Below, piece after piece: positions 42,487 to 51,179 of a DNA stretch of 64,000 nt (within the stretch, counting starts at the first letter, position 1; the number at the start of each line of letters is the position of its first letter). The DNA lies in assembly GCF_021404405.1 (NCBI RefSeq), contig NZ_JABFTV010000014.1:1-64000 (forward strand). The letters run 5' to 3'. Position numbers and translations under genes: made by a program. Origin of the DNA: Billgrantia aerodenitrificans. Lineage in GTDB: Bacteria > Pseudomonadota > Gammaproteobacteria > Pseudomonadales > Halomonadaceae. The notes under the pieces were generated by a model, which saw only the letters and a program-made list of their open reading frames with translations, made no database searches and had not been told where the DNA came from.

Positions 42487-43236
42487 ATGAGCGAGCTCAA
42501 GATTCTACTGCTGCCCCCGACGCTCAACGCGCTGCTCATCCTGCTGGGCCTCGCGCTCGGCATCCGGCGCTTATCTGGCGCTCTGCTGGTCACGCTGGGG
42601 CTGGCCAGCCTGCTGCTGCTGGCCACGCCCATGGCCAGTCACGCTCTGCGTCAGGGGCTCGAGCCCTACTCGCCGCCTTCGCCAAGCCAGTTGGAGACTG
42701 CCGAGGCCATCGTCATTCTGGGCGGTGGGCGCGACTATGAGGCCCCCGAATTCGGCTGGGGCGATGCACCGGCCAACCCCACCTGGCGCCGCCTGGCTTA
42801 CGGCGCCCATCTGCACCGCCAGAGCGAACTGCCAATTCTGGTCAGTGGCGGTCGCGTGCATGGCGAACACAGTGCCGAAGCGAGCCTGATGGCAGCCGCC
42901 CTGCGCGACGTGTTCGATGTGCCTGTGCGCTGGCTGGAGGGCGCCAGCCGCAACACCGCCGAGAATGCGCGCTTGAGCGCCGAGATGCTGCGCGCCGATG
43001 GCATCGCCCGGGTGGCGCTGGTCTCACAGGCCTGGCACTTGCCGCGTGCCGTGGCGGAGTTCGAGGCCCAGGACCTGAGCGTAGTACCGGCGCCCACCGA
43101 GTTCACCAGCCCCCCGCCCGAGGGGCTTGTCGCCTGGCTGCCCCGAGCCTACCACCTCAATCAGAGTACCCGGGCGCTGCACGAGTGGCTGGGGCGCGGC
43201 GAACAGGCAGTGCGCAGGCAGCTGCTGCGGCGCTGA
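42487..43236 (+). CDS. YdcF/ElyC (DUF218) family membrane protein
   Basis: 249 residues. Two N-terminal membrane segments (about 8-25 and 30-50). The DUF218 domain has AEAIVILGGGRDYEAPE, LPILVSGGRV, EGASRNTAENARLSAEML and VALVSQAWHLPRAV. Relatives include ElyC and SanA, linked to envelope integrity; biochemical activity is unclear. It starts 4 bp after the preceding stop, so the two are probably co-transcribed. Confidence 0.88.
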   Translation: MSELKILLLPPTLNALLILLGLALGIRRLSGALLVTLGLASLLLLATPMASHALRQGLEPYSPPSPSQLETAEAIVILGGGRDYEAPEFGWGDAPANPTWRRLAYGAHLHRQSELPILVSGGRVHGEHSAEASLMAAALRDVFDVPVRWLEGASRNTAENARLSAEMLRADGIARVALVSQAWHLPRAVAEFEAQDLSVVPAPTEFTSPPPEGLVAWLPRAYHLNQSTRALHEWLGRGEQAVRRQLLRR

Positions 43237-43249
43237 GGGCCCTATCGGC

Positions 43250-44182
43250 TCAGGCCGTCTCCGGTACTTGGTCTAACTCCGGCATGCCATCGGCCAGGGG
43301 CCGGGGCATCGCCTCCTCCCACGGGCGCAGAGGGGCGGCAAGCTGAGCGGGCCAGTCGCGATCGTTGGCCACCTGGGCGCTTTCGCGGCTACGTTCCAGG
43401 GCCGACAGATCGAGTTCGTGGCAGGCCCAGAGCGTCTCGCCGTGGGTGGCGGCCAGTACCCCATCGGCGGGGAAACCGTGATCCATGGGTGCGTAGAGGG
43501 TCGCCTCGCCAGTGTTGACGTCCAGCGCCGGGCTCCAGGCCGCCTCGCCCGCCGTGACCGCCTGGGCCACGAAGAAACGGTTCTCCAGCGCCCGGGCCAG
43601 ACAACCCACCCGCACCCGGGTCGCACCGGCCGCGGTGTCGGTGCAGCTCGGCACCAACAGCAGGCGCACTCCGGCCTCGTACTGGGCCCGCACCGGCAGC
43701 GGAAACTCCACGTCATAGCAGACCGCGATCCCCACCCGGTGACCATTGCAGTCGAACCCGTGCAGCGCATCGCCCGGCTCGATCACGCCGCTGGACTTCT
43801 CGTAGCCGGTGAGCTGCAGCTTGTCCTGCCAGCCGTGCAGGCCGTCCGGGGCAAACCAGTCGGCGCGGTTACGGTAGCGGCCTTCACTCACCTCAAGCAG
43901 GAAGCTGCCCGGCACGATATGGAGATCGAGCTCTCGTGCCAGGCGGCGGTAGAGGTCGCACCAGGCCTGACGCAGCGGCTGTAGCGCTGCCAGGGAGGCG
44001 TGCAGGTCGCTGCGCACCTCGGTGGCGAAACCGGCAGCGAGTTCCAGGCTCAGGTACTCTGGAAGCACCGCGATGCGGGCACCCAGCGCCTTGGCCTCGG
44101 CCAGACAGGCCGCCTGGCGACGGGCGAAGGCGTCGAAGTCCGCTGGCATGCCGATCGGATACTTGGCTACCGCTACCCGCAT
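43250..44182 (-). CDS. Nitrilase-superfamily carbon-nitrogen hydrolase
   Basis: 310 residues with the catalytic triad visible: Glu in VLPEYLSLE, Lys in GWQDKLQLTGYE, Cys in GIAVCYDVEFP. These enzymes hydrolyse amides or nitriles; the substrate is unknown. The ATG at 44182 overlaps the stop of the SnoaL-like gene (TGATG), so the two are translated together and probably act in one pathway. Confidence 0.87.
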   Translation of the reverse strand: MRVAVAKYPIGMPADFDAFARRQAACLAEAKALGARIAVLPEYLSLELAAGFATEVRSDLHASLAALQPLRQAWCDLYRRLARELDLHIVPGSFLLEVSEGRYRNRADWFAPDGLHGWQDKLQLTGYEKSSGVIEPGDALHGFDCNGHRVGIAVCYDVEFPLPVRAQYEAGVRLLLVPSCTDTAAGATRVRVGCLARALENRFFVAQAVTAGEAAWSPALDVNTGEATLYAPMDHGFPADGVLAATHGETLWACHELDLSALERSRESAQVANDRDWPAQLAAPLRPWEEAMPRPLADGMPELDQVPETA

Positions 44183-44592
44183 CACGCCTCGGCTCCCACC
44201 TGGCGCAGCCACTCCTGCAGGTTGTAGTAATTGGTAACCCGAGTGATCTTGCCGTCGCGTACCTCGAAGAAGGCACCGCCCGGCAGCACGTAGCGCTGGC
44301 CCTGAGCCGGCGGCAGCCCTTCATCGGTGGCGCGGTACTCGCCGTGCACCACGTATTCGGCGGCCGCCCGCGCGCCGTCGGGCGTGGCCATAACGACGAC
44401 ATCTTCGAGGCGTTCCACATAGCTGCGGTCCATGCGCGCCAGGAAGGCACGGAAGGTCTCGCGACCGCACTCCCGCTCACCCTGGTTGAGATCATGCACC
44501 ACCGCCTCGTCGAGGCAGGCCAGCATTGCCTCCCAGTCGCCGCGGTTGAAGGCCGCGTAGTATTGCTGAATCAGTTGCACGCTGTCGGACAT
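44182..44592 (-). CDS. SnoaL/ketosteroid-isomerase-like small protein
   Basis: 136 residues with an NTF2-like fold: IQQYYAAFNRGDWEAMLACLDEAVVHD at the start and GGAFFEVRDGKITRVTNYYN at the end. Members bind small hydrophobic ligands or catalyse isomerisation. Coupled to the nitrilase-like gene; the pair suggests a small catabolic or detoxifying step, inferred from context only. Confidence 0.82.
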   Translation of the reverse strand: MSDSVQLIQQYYAAFNRGDWEAMLACLDEAVVHDLNQGERECGRETFRAFLARMDRSYVERLEDVVVMATPDGARAAAEYVVHGEYRATDEGLPPAQGQRYVLPGGAFFEVRDGKITRVTNYYNLQEWLRQVGAEA

Positions 44593-44723
44593 GGTCTCTC
44601 CTGCAAATCACCGGTGGTTCGAAAGGCGCCAGTGTAGCCAGAGTGGCGCTTTCGGAACACCACGTGCCCGACACGAGACTATTGCTCCACGACAGTAATC
44701 GAAAGGTTCTCAGGCCCCCTGCC

Positions 44724-44775
44724 CAGAAACAGCCCCTTCTCAGAAACAGCCCCTTCTCAGAAATAGCCCCCTTCT
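44724..44775 (-). repeat. 17-bp tandem repeat that begins at the stop of the ArsA-type gene
   Basis: Two perfect 17-bp units (44724-44740, 44741-44757), a near-perfect 18-bp unit (44758-44775), then the gene's own CAGAAC end. On the minus strand each unit carries TTCTGAGAAGGGG, repeating the final Phe-stop of the gene. Confidence 0.9.
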
Positions 44776-45782
44776 CAGAACCCGATCGCTTCCAGCCGAT
44801 CGGCCAGTTCCTCGAGGGTGGCCAGGCCCTGTACGTCGGTGGGCAGCCAGGGCAACCGGGGGCGCGGAAGATGGCCCAGCTCGGCGTCGATACGCGCCAG
44901 ATAGCTGGCCTCCTGTGTACGGCGAGCACGCAGGAAGTCGCCATCGGCCTCATCGGGGATCACCCGGTTGACCAGCGTGCCAGCCACCGGGATCTTCACC
45001 GCCTCGAGTGCCGCCACGGCGCGGGCGGTCTCGAGGATCGGCAGCCGCTCCGGGGTCAGCACGAAGAGAAAGCCGGTGCGCTCGGGATCCTCCACCCGAC
45101 GCCGCGCCTGGTGGAAGAGCCGGCGCCGTTCGATCAGGGTGCGTGCCACGTCCCGGGTGCGCTCGTCGAGCTCGCTGAGCGGGTCCTCCTGTGGGTCGTC
45201 GAAGGGGGTGGCCACGTCGCGTCCGCGCTTGGGGGTCAGATGCGACAGCACCTTGCCCAACTCTTCGGACTTGCGATTATGGGCCAGCAGGCCGTCGGTC
45301 CAGGCCGCCATTGCCTCGGGCAGGCTGAGCAGGCGCAGTGTATGGCCGGTAGGGGCCGTGTCGAAGATGATCAGGTCGTGCTCGGGATCCTCGGCGGTGA
45401 TGAGCCGCGAGAGCCGCTCCAGCAGCGCCGCCTCCTGGGTCCCGGGCGACTGGCGGGTCAGCCGCATCTGGCGCTCCAGCTCCGCCATCATCTGCGGTGC
45501 CGCGAAGCGACGCATCTGCTCGGTGACCCGCGCCAGATGCGCCTCCACCTCGGCATCCGGGTCGATCTCCATGGCATCGAGGTTGGGCAGCAGGCGCCGC
45601 GGCACGTCGCCCAGCTCACGGTCGAAGACGTCGCCCAGACTATGGGCCGGATCGGTGGAAACCACCAGCACGCGCCGCTCCCGTCGCGCCGCCAGTACCG
45701 CCAGCGATGCAGCCACGGTGGTCTTGCCCACGCCCCCCTTGCCGCCTACCCAGAGCAGGCGTTTATCAAGTAAATCCTTCAT
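44775..45782 (-). CDS. ArsA/Get3-family ATPase
   Basis: 335 residues. Deviant P-loop WVGGKGGVGKTTVAAS, switch I STDPAHSLGDVF and switch II FDTAPTGHTLRLL place it in the ArsA/Get3 family of dimeric ATPases. No arsenic genes are nearby, and the CxC metal site of Get3 is not seen. It lies downstream of the CC-ending protein and cstA on the same strand, so a role in membrane-protein handling or transporter control is possible but inferred. The 3' end carries a stop-codon tandem repeat. Confidence 0.85.
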   Translation of the reverse strand: MKDLLDKRLLWVGGKGGVGKTTVAASLAVLAARRERRVLVVSTDPAHSLGDVFDRELGDVPRRLLPNLDAMEIDPDAEVEAHLARVTEQMRRFAAPQMMAELERQMRLTRQSPGTQEAALLERLSRLITAEDPEHDLIIFDTAPTGHTLRLLSLPEAMAAWTDGLLAHNRKSEELGKVLSHLTPKRGRDVATPFDDPQEDPLSELDERTRDVARTLIERRRLFHQARRRVEDPERTGFLFVLTPERLPILETARAVAALEAVKIPVAGTLVNRVIPDEADGDFLRARRTQEASYLARIDAELGHLPRPRLPWLPTDVQGLATLEELADRLEAIGF

Positions 45783-45818
45783 ACAGAATCCTACGTGTCG
45801 AGCGTCCTGCCAGGATTC

Positions 45819-46121
45819 TCAACAGCATTTGAAGTGATCCAATGGCGACCTCTCCATGCCCATACGCTTGTGCCAGTCATGGAAGCGCTCCAGCAGCAGT
45901 GGCTGCAGCTCGAGGGTGTAATAGGCGGCCGGGTTGGGCACGCCCATCATTTCCGAGAAGACCAGCAGCATGAACAGGTCGTCCTCGTCACGGCGGGCCC
46001 GGGCGATGGCCCCGCGATAGCGCGAGGAGTAGACCTCCTCGGCGAAGAAACGGGCCTGGCTGAGCCAGGCCCGAATCCTTTCGAGACGAGGATCATGCGA
46101 ATCGTCATGATCGTCGTGCAT
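45819..46121 (-). CDS. Small protein ending in Cys-Cys (cory-CC-star type)
   Basis: 100 residues, His/Asp-rich start (MHDDHDDSHDPRLERIRAWL), helical body, and the last two residues before the stop are Cys-Cys. It resembles the small family nicknamed cory-CC-star, found beside CstA and ArsA-like ATPases, which fits here. The terminal Cys pair suggests metal binding, thiol chemistry or lipidation. It starts 15 bp after cstA. Confidence 0.72.
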   Translation of the reverse strand: MHDDHDDSHDPRLERIRAWLSQARFFAEEVYSSRYRGAIARARRDEDDLFMLLVFSEMMGVPNPAAYYTLELQPLLLERFHDWHKRMGMERSPLDHFKCC

Positions 46122-46136
46122 GTCGTCCTCCGCGGT

Positions 46137-47813
46137 TCACTCCTGCTGCTCGGCCATCTCCGCCCTGGAGCGCTTGAGCGCCGAGGCGCACTCCATGGCG
46201 ACCAGGATCGCCGCAATCAGCACCACGATGTCGAGGATCAGCAGGAAGTAGTTGCCCTGTGCGAAGAAGGCGCGCAGCTGAATCAGCAGTGCGGCAATGG
46301 TCATCACCAGCAGGAAGCACAGCGGCACCAGGGTGTACCACATGGGACGCCGCAGGCGAACCAGCATCACCGTGATGACCAGCAGCGTCAGGCCGGCCAG
46401 CAGTTGGTTGGTGGTACCGAACAGCGGCCAGATGATCATGCCTCCGGTACCGTCCGCCCCGCCCGCACCGAAGGCCAGCAGCAGACAGCTACCCACCGCC
46501 AGCAACGTCGCCGGGGCGCTCTTCTTCATCCACGGCTGGTTATAGATGTCGCCCCACTCCTGGAAGATATAGCGCTGCAGACGCAGGCCGGTGTCCATGG
46601 TGGTACCGGCAAACAGTGCCGCCATGACCGTTAGCAGCGTGGCCGCAGTCACTTCGTTGAGGCCCAGCCCGTTGTGAATCATGTAGGCGCCGCCCTCGAC
46701 GAAGGCATTGACACCGCCTTGGCCGAAGGCGGTATACATGGCCTGCCAATCGGCGAAGGTGGCGAAACCGGCGGTAGCGGCAAGAATGGCGGCCAGCGCC
46801 AGCATGCCCTCGCCCACGGCACCGAAGTAGCCGACGAAACGGGCGTCGGTTTCCTTGTTGAGCTGCTTGGATGTGGTGCCGGAAGAGACCAGGCCATGGA
46901 AACCCGATATGGCGCCACAGGCGATGGTGACGAACAGCAGCGGTATCATCGAAGGTGTTCCCGCCGGCACGTCCGGGTTGATAGCGGGCGCCACCAGGGT
47001 CGGATTGAGGAACAGAATCGCGCCATAGAGCACGATCAGACCGATGAAGAGCTGCAAGCCGTTGATGTAGTCGCGGGGCTGGAGCAGCACCCACACCGGC
47101 AACAGCGAGGCAATCGCCGCGTAGCCGAACAGGATCAGGATCCATACGGCGTTACCGGAAAGCGCCCCCACCTCGGCAGGCATCTGTACCGGCACCGCAG
47201 GGCCGATGAAGATCAGCACGTAGAGCGCAACGACCCCGAGTATGGAGACGACCGGCAGACTGAGGATGCGCCGATAGATCAGCTGACCGATGATCAGCGC
47301 CACCAGGATCGCGCCCCATACCGGTACCACTGCCGTGGAGAAATTCATCATCAAGCCGGCGATGACCACGGCGAATACCGCGTTCACCATCAGCAATACG
47401 AGGAAGATGACGATCATGAAGATGCTGCGGGCGCGCTTGCCGACCACATCGCCGGTCAGGGCGCCGACGGATTTGGCCTTGTTGCGCACGCTGGCCCAGA
47501 TCGCGCCGAAATCGTGCACCCCGGCAAAGAAGATGGTGCCCAGCACGACCCACAGAAAGGCCGGCAGCCAGCCCCAGATGACCGCAATCGCAGGCCCGAC
47601 GATGGGCGCGGCACCGGCCACCGAGGTGAAATGATGACCCCAGAGGATGAATCGATTGGTGGGGACGAAATCCACCCCGTCTTCGTATTCGTGAGCAGGC
47701 GTCTTGAAGTCGGGATCGAGACGATAGATCTTGGTGGCAATGAAGCGTGAGTAGAGGAAGTACCCCGCTGCCATTCCGCCTAGACCCAGGATCAGCAGAA
47801 CGATAGCACTCAT
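46137..47813 (-). CDS. cstA: CstA-family carbon starvation transporter (pyruvate/peptide)
   Basis: 558 residues, about 14-16 membrane helices. Family signatures: FVPTNRFILWGHHFTSVAGA, GPAIAVIWGWLPAFLWVVLG, GVHDFGAIWASVRNKAKSVG and FHGLVSSGTTSKQLNKETDA. It is shorter than the roughly 700-residue E. coli CstA/BtsT. The family imports pyruvate or peptides across the inner membrane. E. coli cstA is followed by ybdD; here the CC-ending protein takes that place. AAGGAG precedes the ATG. A palindrome at 47888-47907 lies in the promoter region. Confidence 0.92.
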   Translation of the reverse strand: MSAIVLLILGLGGMAAGYFLYSRFIATKIYRLDPDFKTPAHEYEDGVDFVPTNRFILWGHHFTSVAGAAPIVGPAIAVIWGWLPAFLWVVLGTIFFAGVHDFGAIWASVRNKAKSVGALTGDVVGKRARSIFMIVIFLVLLMVNAVFAVVIAGLMMNFSTAVVPVWGAILVALIIGQLIYRRILSLPVVSILGVVALYVLIFIGPAVPVQMPAEVGALSGNAVWILILFGYAAIASLLPVWVLLQPRDYINGLQLFIGLIVLYGAILFLNPTLVAPAINPDVPAGTPSMIPLLFVTIACGAISGFHGLVSSGTTSKQLNKETDARFVGYFGAVGEGMLALAAILAATAGFATFADWQAMYTAFGQGGVNAFVEGGAYMIHNGLGLNEVTAATLLTVMAALFAGTTMDTGLRLQRYIFQEWGDIYNQPWMKKSAPATLLAVGSCLLLAFGAGGADGTGGMIIWPLFGTTNQLLAGLTLLVITVMLVRLRRPMWYTLVPLCFLLVMTIAALLIQLRAFFAQGNYFLLILDIVVLIAAILVAMECASALKRSRAEMAEQQE

Positions 47814-47887
47814 TCCGATCGGCTCCTTTTTGAGGAAGGTTCTTTTTCTTTCTTGTTGCCTCGCATGTTTCGCGATTCATGAAACAG

Positions 47888-47907
47888 TTCAGCACATGTG
47901 CGCTGAA
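47888..47907 (-). promoter_or_regulatory. Palindromic operator candidate upstream of cstA
   Basis: TTCAGCACATGTGCGCTGAA: arms TTCAGC / GCTGAA around ACATGTGC, 75 bp before the cstA ATG. A weak -35/-10 pair (TTGTCG, 17 nt, TTATCC on the minus strand) sits immediately upstream, placing the palindrome near the start of transcription, as expected for a repressor site. The protein is unknown. Confidence 0.4.
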
Positions 47908-48108
47908 TGGATAAGGATGAGCAGAGCGAGCCGACAAGTCCACTTTCAGGCCTGAATCAGTCCATTTTCTTACCCTAAAGTCGTAGCAAACGGGCGCAGC
48001 GGACATGACCGTAAGCCGGGATCATCAACTTGATCCAAGGTCGTACAGCTTCATGCGATGGTGCGCGTTACGCTGCCAGGAAAGTCCCGACGTAAAGCGA
48101 TGAGACCC

Positions 48109-48396
48109 ATGTCAGAAAGCCTGCTCCAACTCGCCATGGCCGGTGCCTTCGGTGCCTTCATCGGTCTGCTGTTTCGGGTCACCCGCCGTCCTGGTCAGGC
48201 GCGCGCCTTCACTTTCTCCCTGGTGGGGCTGGTTGCTGGCATCACCGCCTACCTGATCTTCCATGTCCTGACCCGCACCACCGGCGCCCCGCCCTGGCTG
48301 CTGCCGGTGCTGGTGCTGGTGCAGGTGTGGCTGTGGCTCGGCCCCCTGGGACCGAAATTCCGTCATCTCGGAAAGGATAGCGACGAGCCCCGCTGA
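48109..48396 (+). CDS. Small membrane protein of unknown function
   Basis: About 95 residues. Three hydrophobic segments: LLQLAMAGAFGAFIGLLF, FTFSLVGLVAGITAYLIFHV and PWLLPVLVLVQVWLWLGPLG. No ribosome site is convincing; ATGs at 48058, 48100 and 48109 share the frame, and 48109 gives the tidiest N-terminus. No family recognised. Divergent from cstA, 148 bp before the response-regulator gene. Confidence 0.6.
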   Translation: MSESLLQLAMAGAFGAFIGLLFRVTRRPGQARAFTFSLVGLVAGITAYLIFHVLTRTTGAPPWLLPVLVLVQVWLWLGPLGPKFRHLGKDSDEPR

Positions 48397-48543
48397 AGAG
48401 GCTCGCCCTCGCTCCTGCCCGGCTGCCTGACATCCCTTTCCCGGCAATACCGAACGCCTTCTGCCAAGGTCGTCTTTGCTGCCCTCGGTATGCGCACTAG
48501 ACTGGTGATTAACAAGACATAAATACGTTCCAAGGAGTGATGA

Positions 48544-48914
<371 letters not shown>

Positions 48915-48915
<1 letters not shown>

Positions 48916-50978
48916 TGAAGGGCGGCAAGCTGCCCAAGCGTCAGCGCCTGATCGGCCTGTGGCTGTTGCTCAGCGGCATCAGCCTGCTGGGTGGGGCCAT
49001 CTTCGCCGCCTGGCTGGATAGTCTGTTTCAGCCTGAGGGACTGGCCCGGCTGGTGCTGTGGCTGGGCTGCTTCTCCGGCGGTGGCACCATCTTCCTGGTG
49101 GGGCTGCTGTTGGAGCGCATGCTGTTCACCCCGCTGCGCCATCTGCAGGTCCAACTGGCGCGCCTGGTAGCCAACCCGGACGCCCGCGAGGACTACCCGC
49201 CGGAAGGCTGGCTGCGCGGCCTGGGGCCCGACCTGATGCGGGTGCGCGAAGCCTGGCGCAGCGACCGGACGCGTCTCGCCACGGCCCATGCCGAAGGCGC
49301 ACGCAGCGCCGCTCGTATACGTCAGGAGTTGGAAACGCTGCTGCAGGTGCTCGACACCCCCCTGCTGCTGTGCGATCACCATCGTCGCCTGCTGCTCTTC
49401 AACCAGGCGGCCGAGGCCTTGTTCGCAGGGCACCCCGGACTTGGCCTGGGCAAGCGGCTCGATGCGCTGCTGCCGGTGTCGAGCCTGCAGGATTCTCTCG
49501 CCCAGCTACCCGACGACGGCTCGCCGCGGGAACTGCTGATGCCGTGCAGCGAGCGCTGGCTGCATGTCGCCATGCGCCGCGTCCCGCAGAGCAACGGCGA
49601 GACACTGCTGACTCTCACCGATGCCACCGCTGCCTGGACCAGTGAAATGGGTGCCCGTGCCGGCCTGGCGGAGCACATGGCACCGCTGCGCCGCCACGGC
49701 GCCAGCCTGGCCAGTGCCGCCGAAGCGCTGAGCAGTGTGCGTCATGCCAGGCACATCGACGAGACACTGCGTCAGCGCCTCGAAGCGGTCATCGAGGAAG
49801 AGAGCCTCGCCCTCGGCCAGGAGATCGAGAACCTCGGCCGCCTGATCGACGACATGCAGCAACAGGGAGAGCGCCTGGTACCGCTGTGGTCCAACGATTT
49901 GTGGCAATCGCTCAACGAGCGGCTCGGCGACAATCCCATCGAAGTGCTGCCCATCGGTATGCCGGCCTGGTTCAAGGGCGACGCCCCGGCGCTGCTGGTC
50001 ATGCTCGAGTCCCTGCTGGAGCGCTTGAGCGAGCATACCGGTACCACCGACTTCGAAGCCGAAATGCTGCTCGGCAACCGTCGTGTCTATCTCGACCTGA
50101 TCTGGCCCGGACGCCCGCTGTCGCAGCGCGAGCTGTCGGTCTGGTGCTCTCAGCGCCTGGAGACGCTGCCGCTCTCGCCGAGGGTCGGCGACCTGCTGCG
50201 CCAGCACGCCAGCGATGCCTGGAGCCTGGCGGACCCTGACGGCAAGCATGCCCGGCTACGGCTGCCACTGCCGGCGATGGAGCGCGTCGGCGCCCCACCC
50301 AGCCAGTTGCCGCCGCGGCCGGAGTTCCATGACTTTGGTATTGCCGACCTGCCGCCGCCAGATGCCGAACTGGCACGCCGCACTCTGCGCACGCTTGAAA
50401 TCGTCGCCTTCGATACCGAAACCACCGGCCTCGAGCTGCGCCGGGGCGACACCGTGATCAGCATCGGCGCCTGCCGCATCGTCAACGCGCGACTGCTGGC
50501 CAGCGACATCTTCGACGTACGCGTCGACCCCGGCAAGCCGATCCCACCCGCCAGTACGGCAATACACGGCATCACCGACGACGACGTGGCGGGCGCTCCG
50601 CCGCTGCCGGTCGTACTGCCCCGCTTTCGCGACTACATCGGCGATGCCGTGATTCTGGCCCACAATGCCGCCTTCGATCTGCTGGCCCTGCAATCGCCAG
50701 GCAGCGGTGCCGCGCTCGAGATGCCGGTGCTCGATACCCTGCTGCTCTCGCGGGCGCTGGACGAAAGCCTGGACGGGCACGACCTGGACACCCTGGCCGA
50801 ACGCTACGACCTTAGCTTCCCGCCGGGCACGCGCCATACGGCCCTCGGTGATGCTCGCGTGACGGCCGAGCTGTGGCTTGCGCTGCTGCCGCGGCTGGAG
50901 GCGCGTGGCATCGATACCCTGGAGCAAGTACTGGCACTGCAGGCCACCGCCTTCGACAAGGAGGACGCATGCACATAG
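48915..50978 (+). CDS. Membrane pseudo-sensor kinase fused to a DEDDh 3'-5' exonuclease
   Basis: 687 residues. Two N-terminal membrane helices (about 13-33 and 44-66) and a HAMP-like linker, then a PAS-like region (LEQ-free, about 140-235: LDTPLLLCDHHRRLLLFNQA). A helical pair follows where a kinase has its His box; here it reads EHMAPLRRHGASL, without the E-L-R-T-P pattern. A degenerate ATPase-like region lacks N and G boxes. From about residue 495 comes a DnaQ-type exonuclease with all motifs: FDTETTG, AHNAAFDLL and RHTALGDARVTAELW. It may be an exonuclease tethered to the membrane and controlled by the sensor part. Related nuclease genes lie near acetate-transport loci in other gammaproteobacteria, as I recall. 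Confidence 0.82.
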
Positions 50979-51175
50979 ACTCCTCCACCCCGCGGGCCCG
51001 GCTGATGGCGCTGATCGGCCTGGCGCTATTGCTCTTTTCGCCACCGCTGGTGCTGATCTTCGACCGCTCTCCTGCTGCCACCCTGTCGTGGCTGCCTCTC
51101 TATATTTTCGTGGCCTGGCTGCTGGTGATTGCCCTGGCTGCCTGGCTGATGGAGCATCGTCGGGAGGACGACTGA
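50969..51175 (+). CDS. Small membrane protein preceding the symporter-kinase
   Basis: 68 residues with two membrane helices (LMALIGLALLLFSPPLVLIF and WLPLYIFVAWLLVIALAAWL). The ATG at 50969 has AAGGAGG upstream and overlaps the exonuclease stop by 10 bp. In size, topology and place it resembles the short subunits that accompany acetate-type sodium symporters (YjcH/DUF4212-like). It is probably a partner of the next gene, 4 bp away. Confidence 0.78.
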   Translation: MHIDSSTPRARLMALIGLALLLFSPPLVLIFDRSPAATLSWLPLYIFVAWLLVIALAAWLMEHRREDD

Positions 51176-51179
51176 CACG

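Noticed and set aside
44775..45782. Arsenite efflux ATPase assignment for the ArsA-type gene
   Set aside because: There is no arsB, arsC, arsD or ArsR gene nearby and the context is a carbon-starvation transporter, so a specific arsenic role is not supported.
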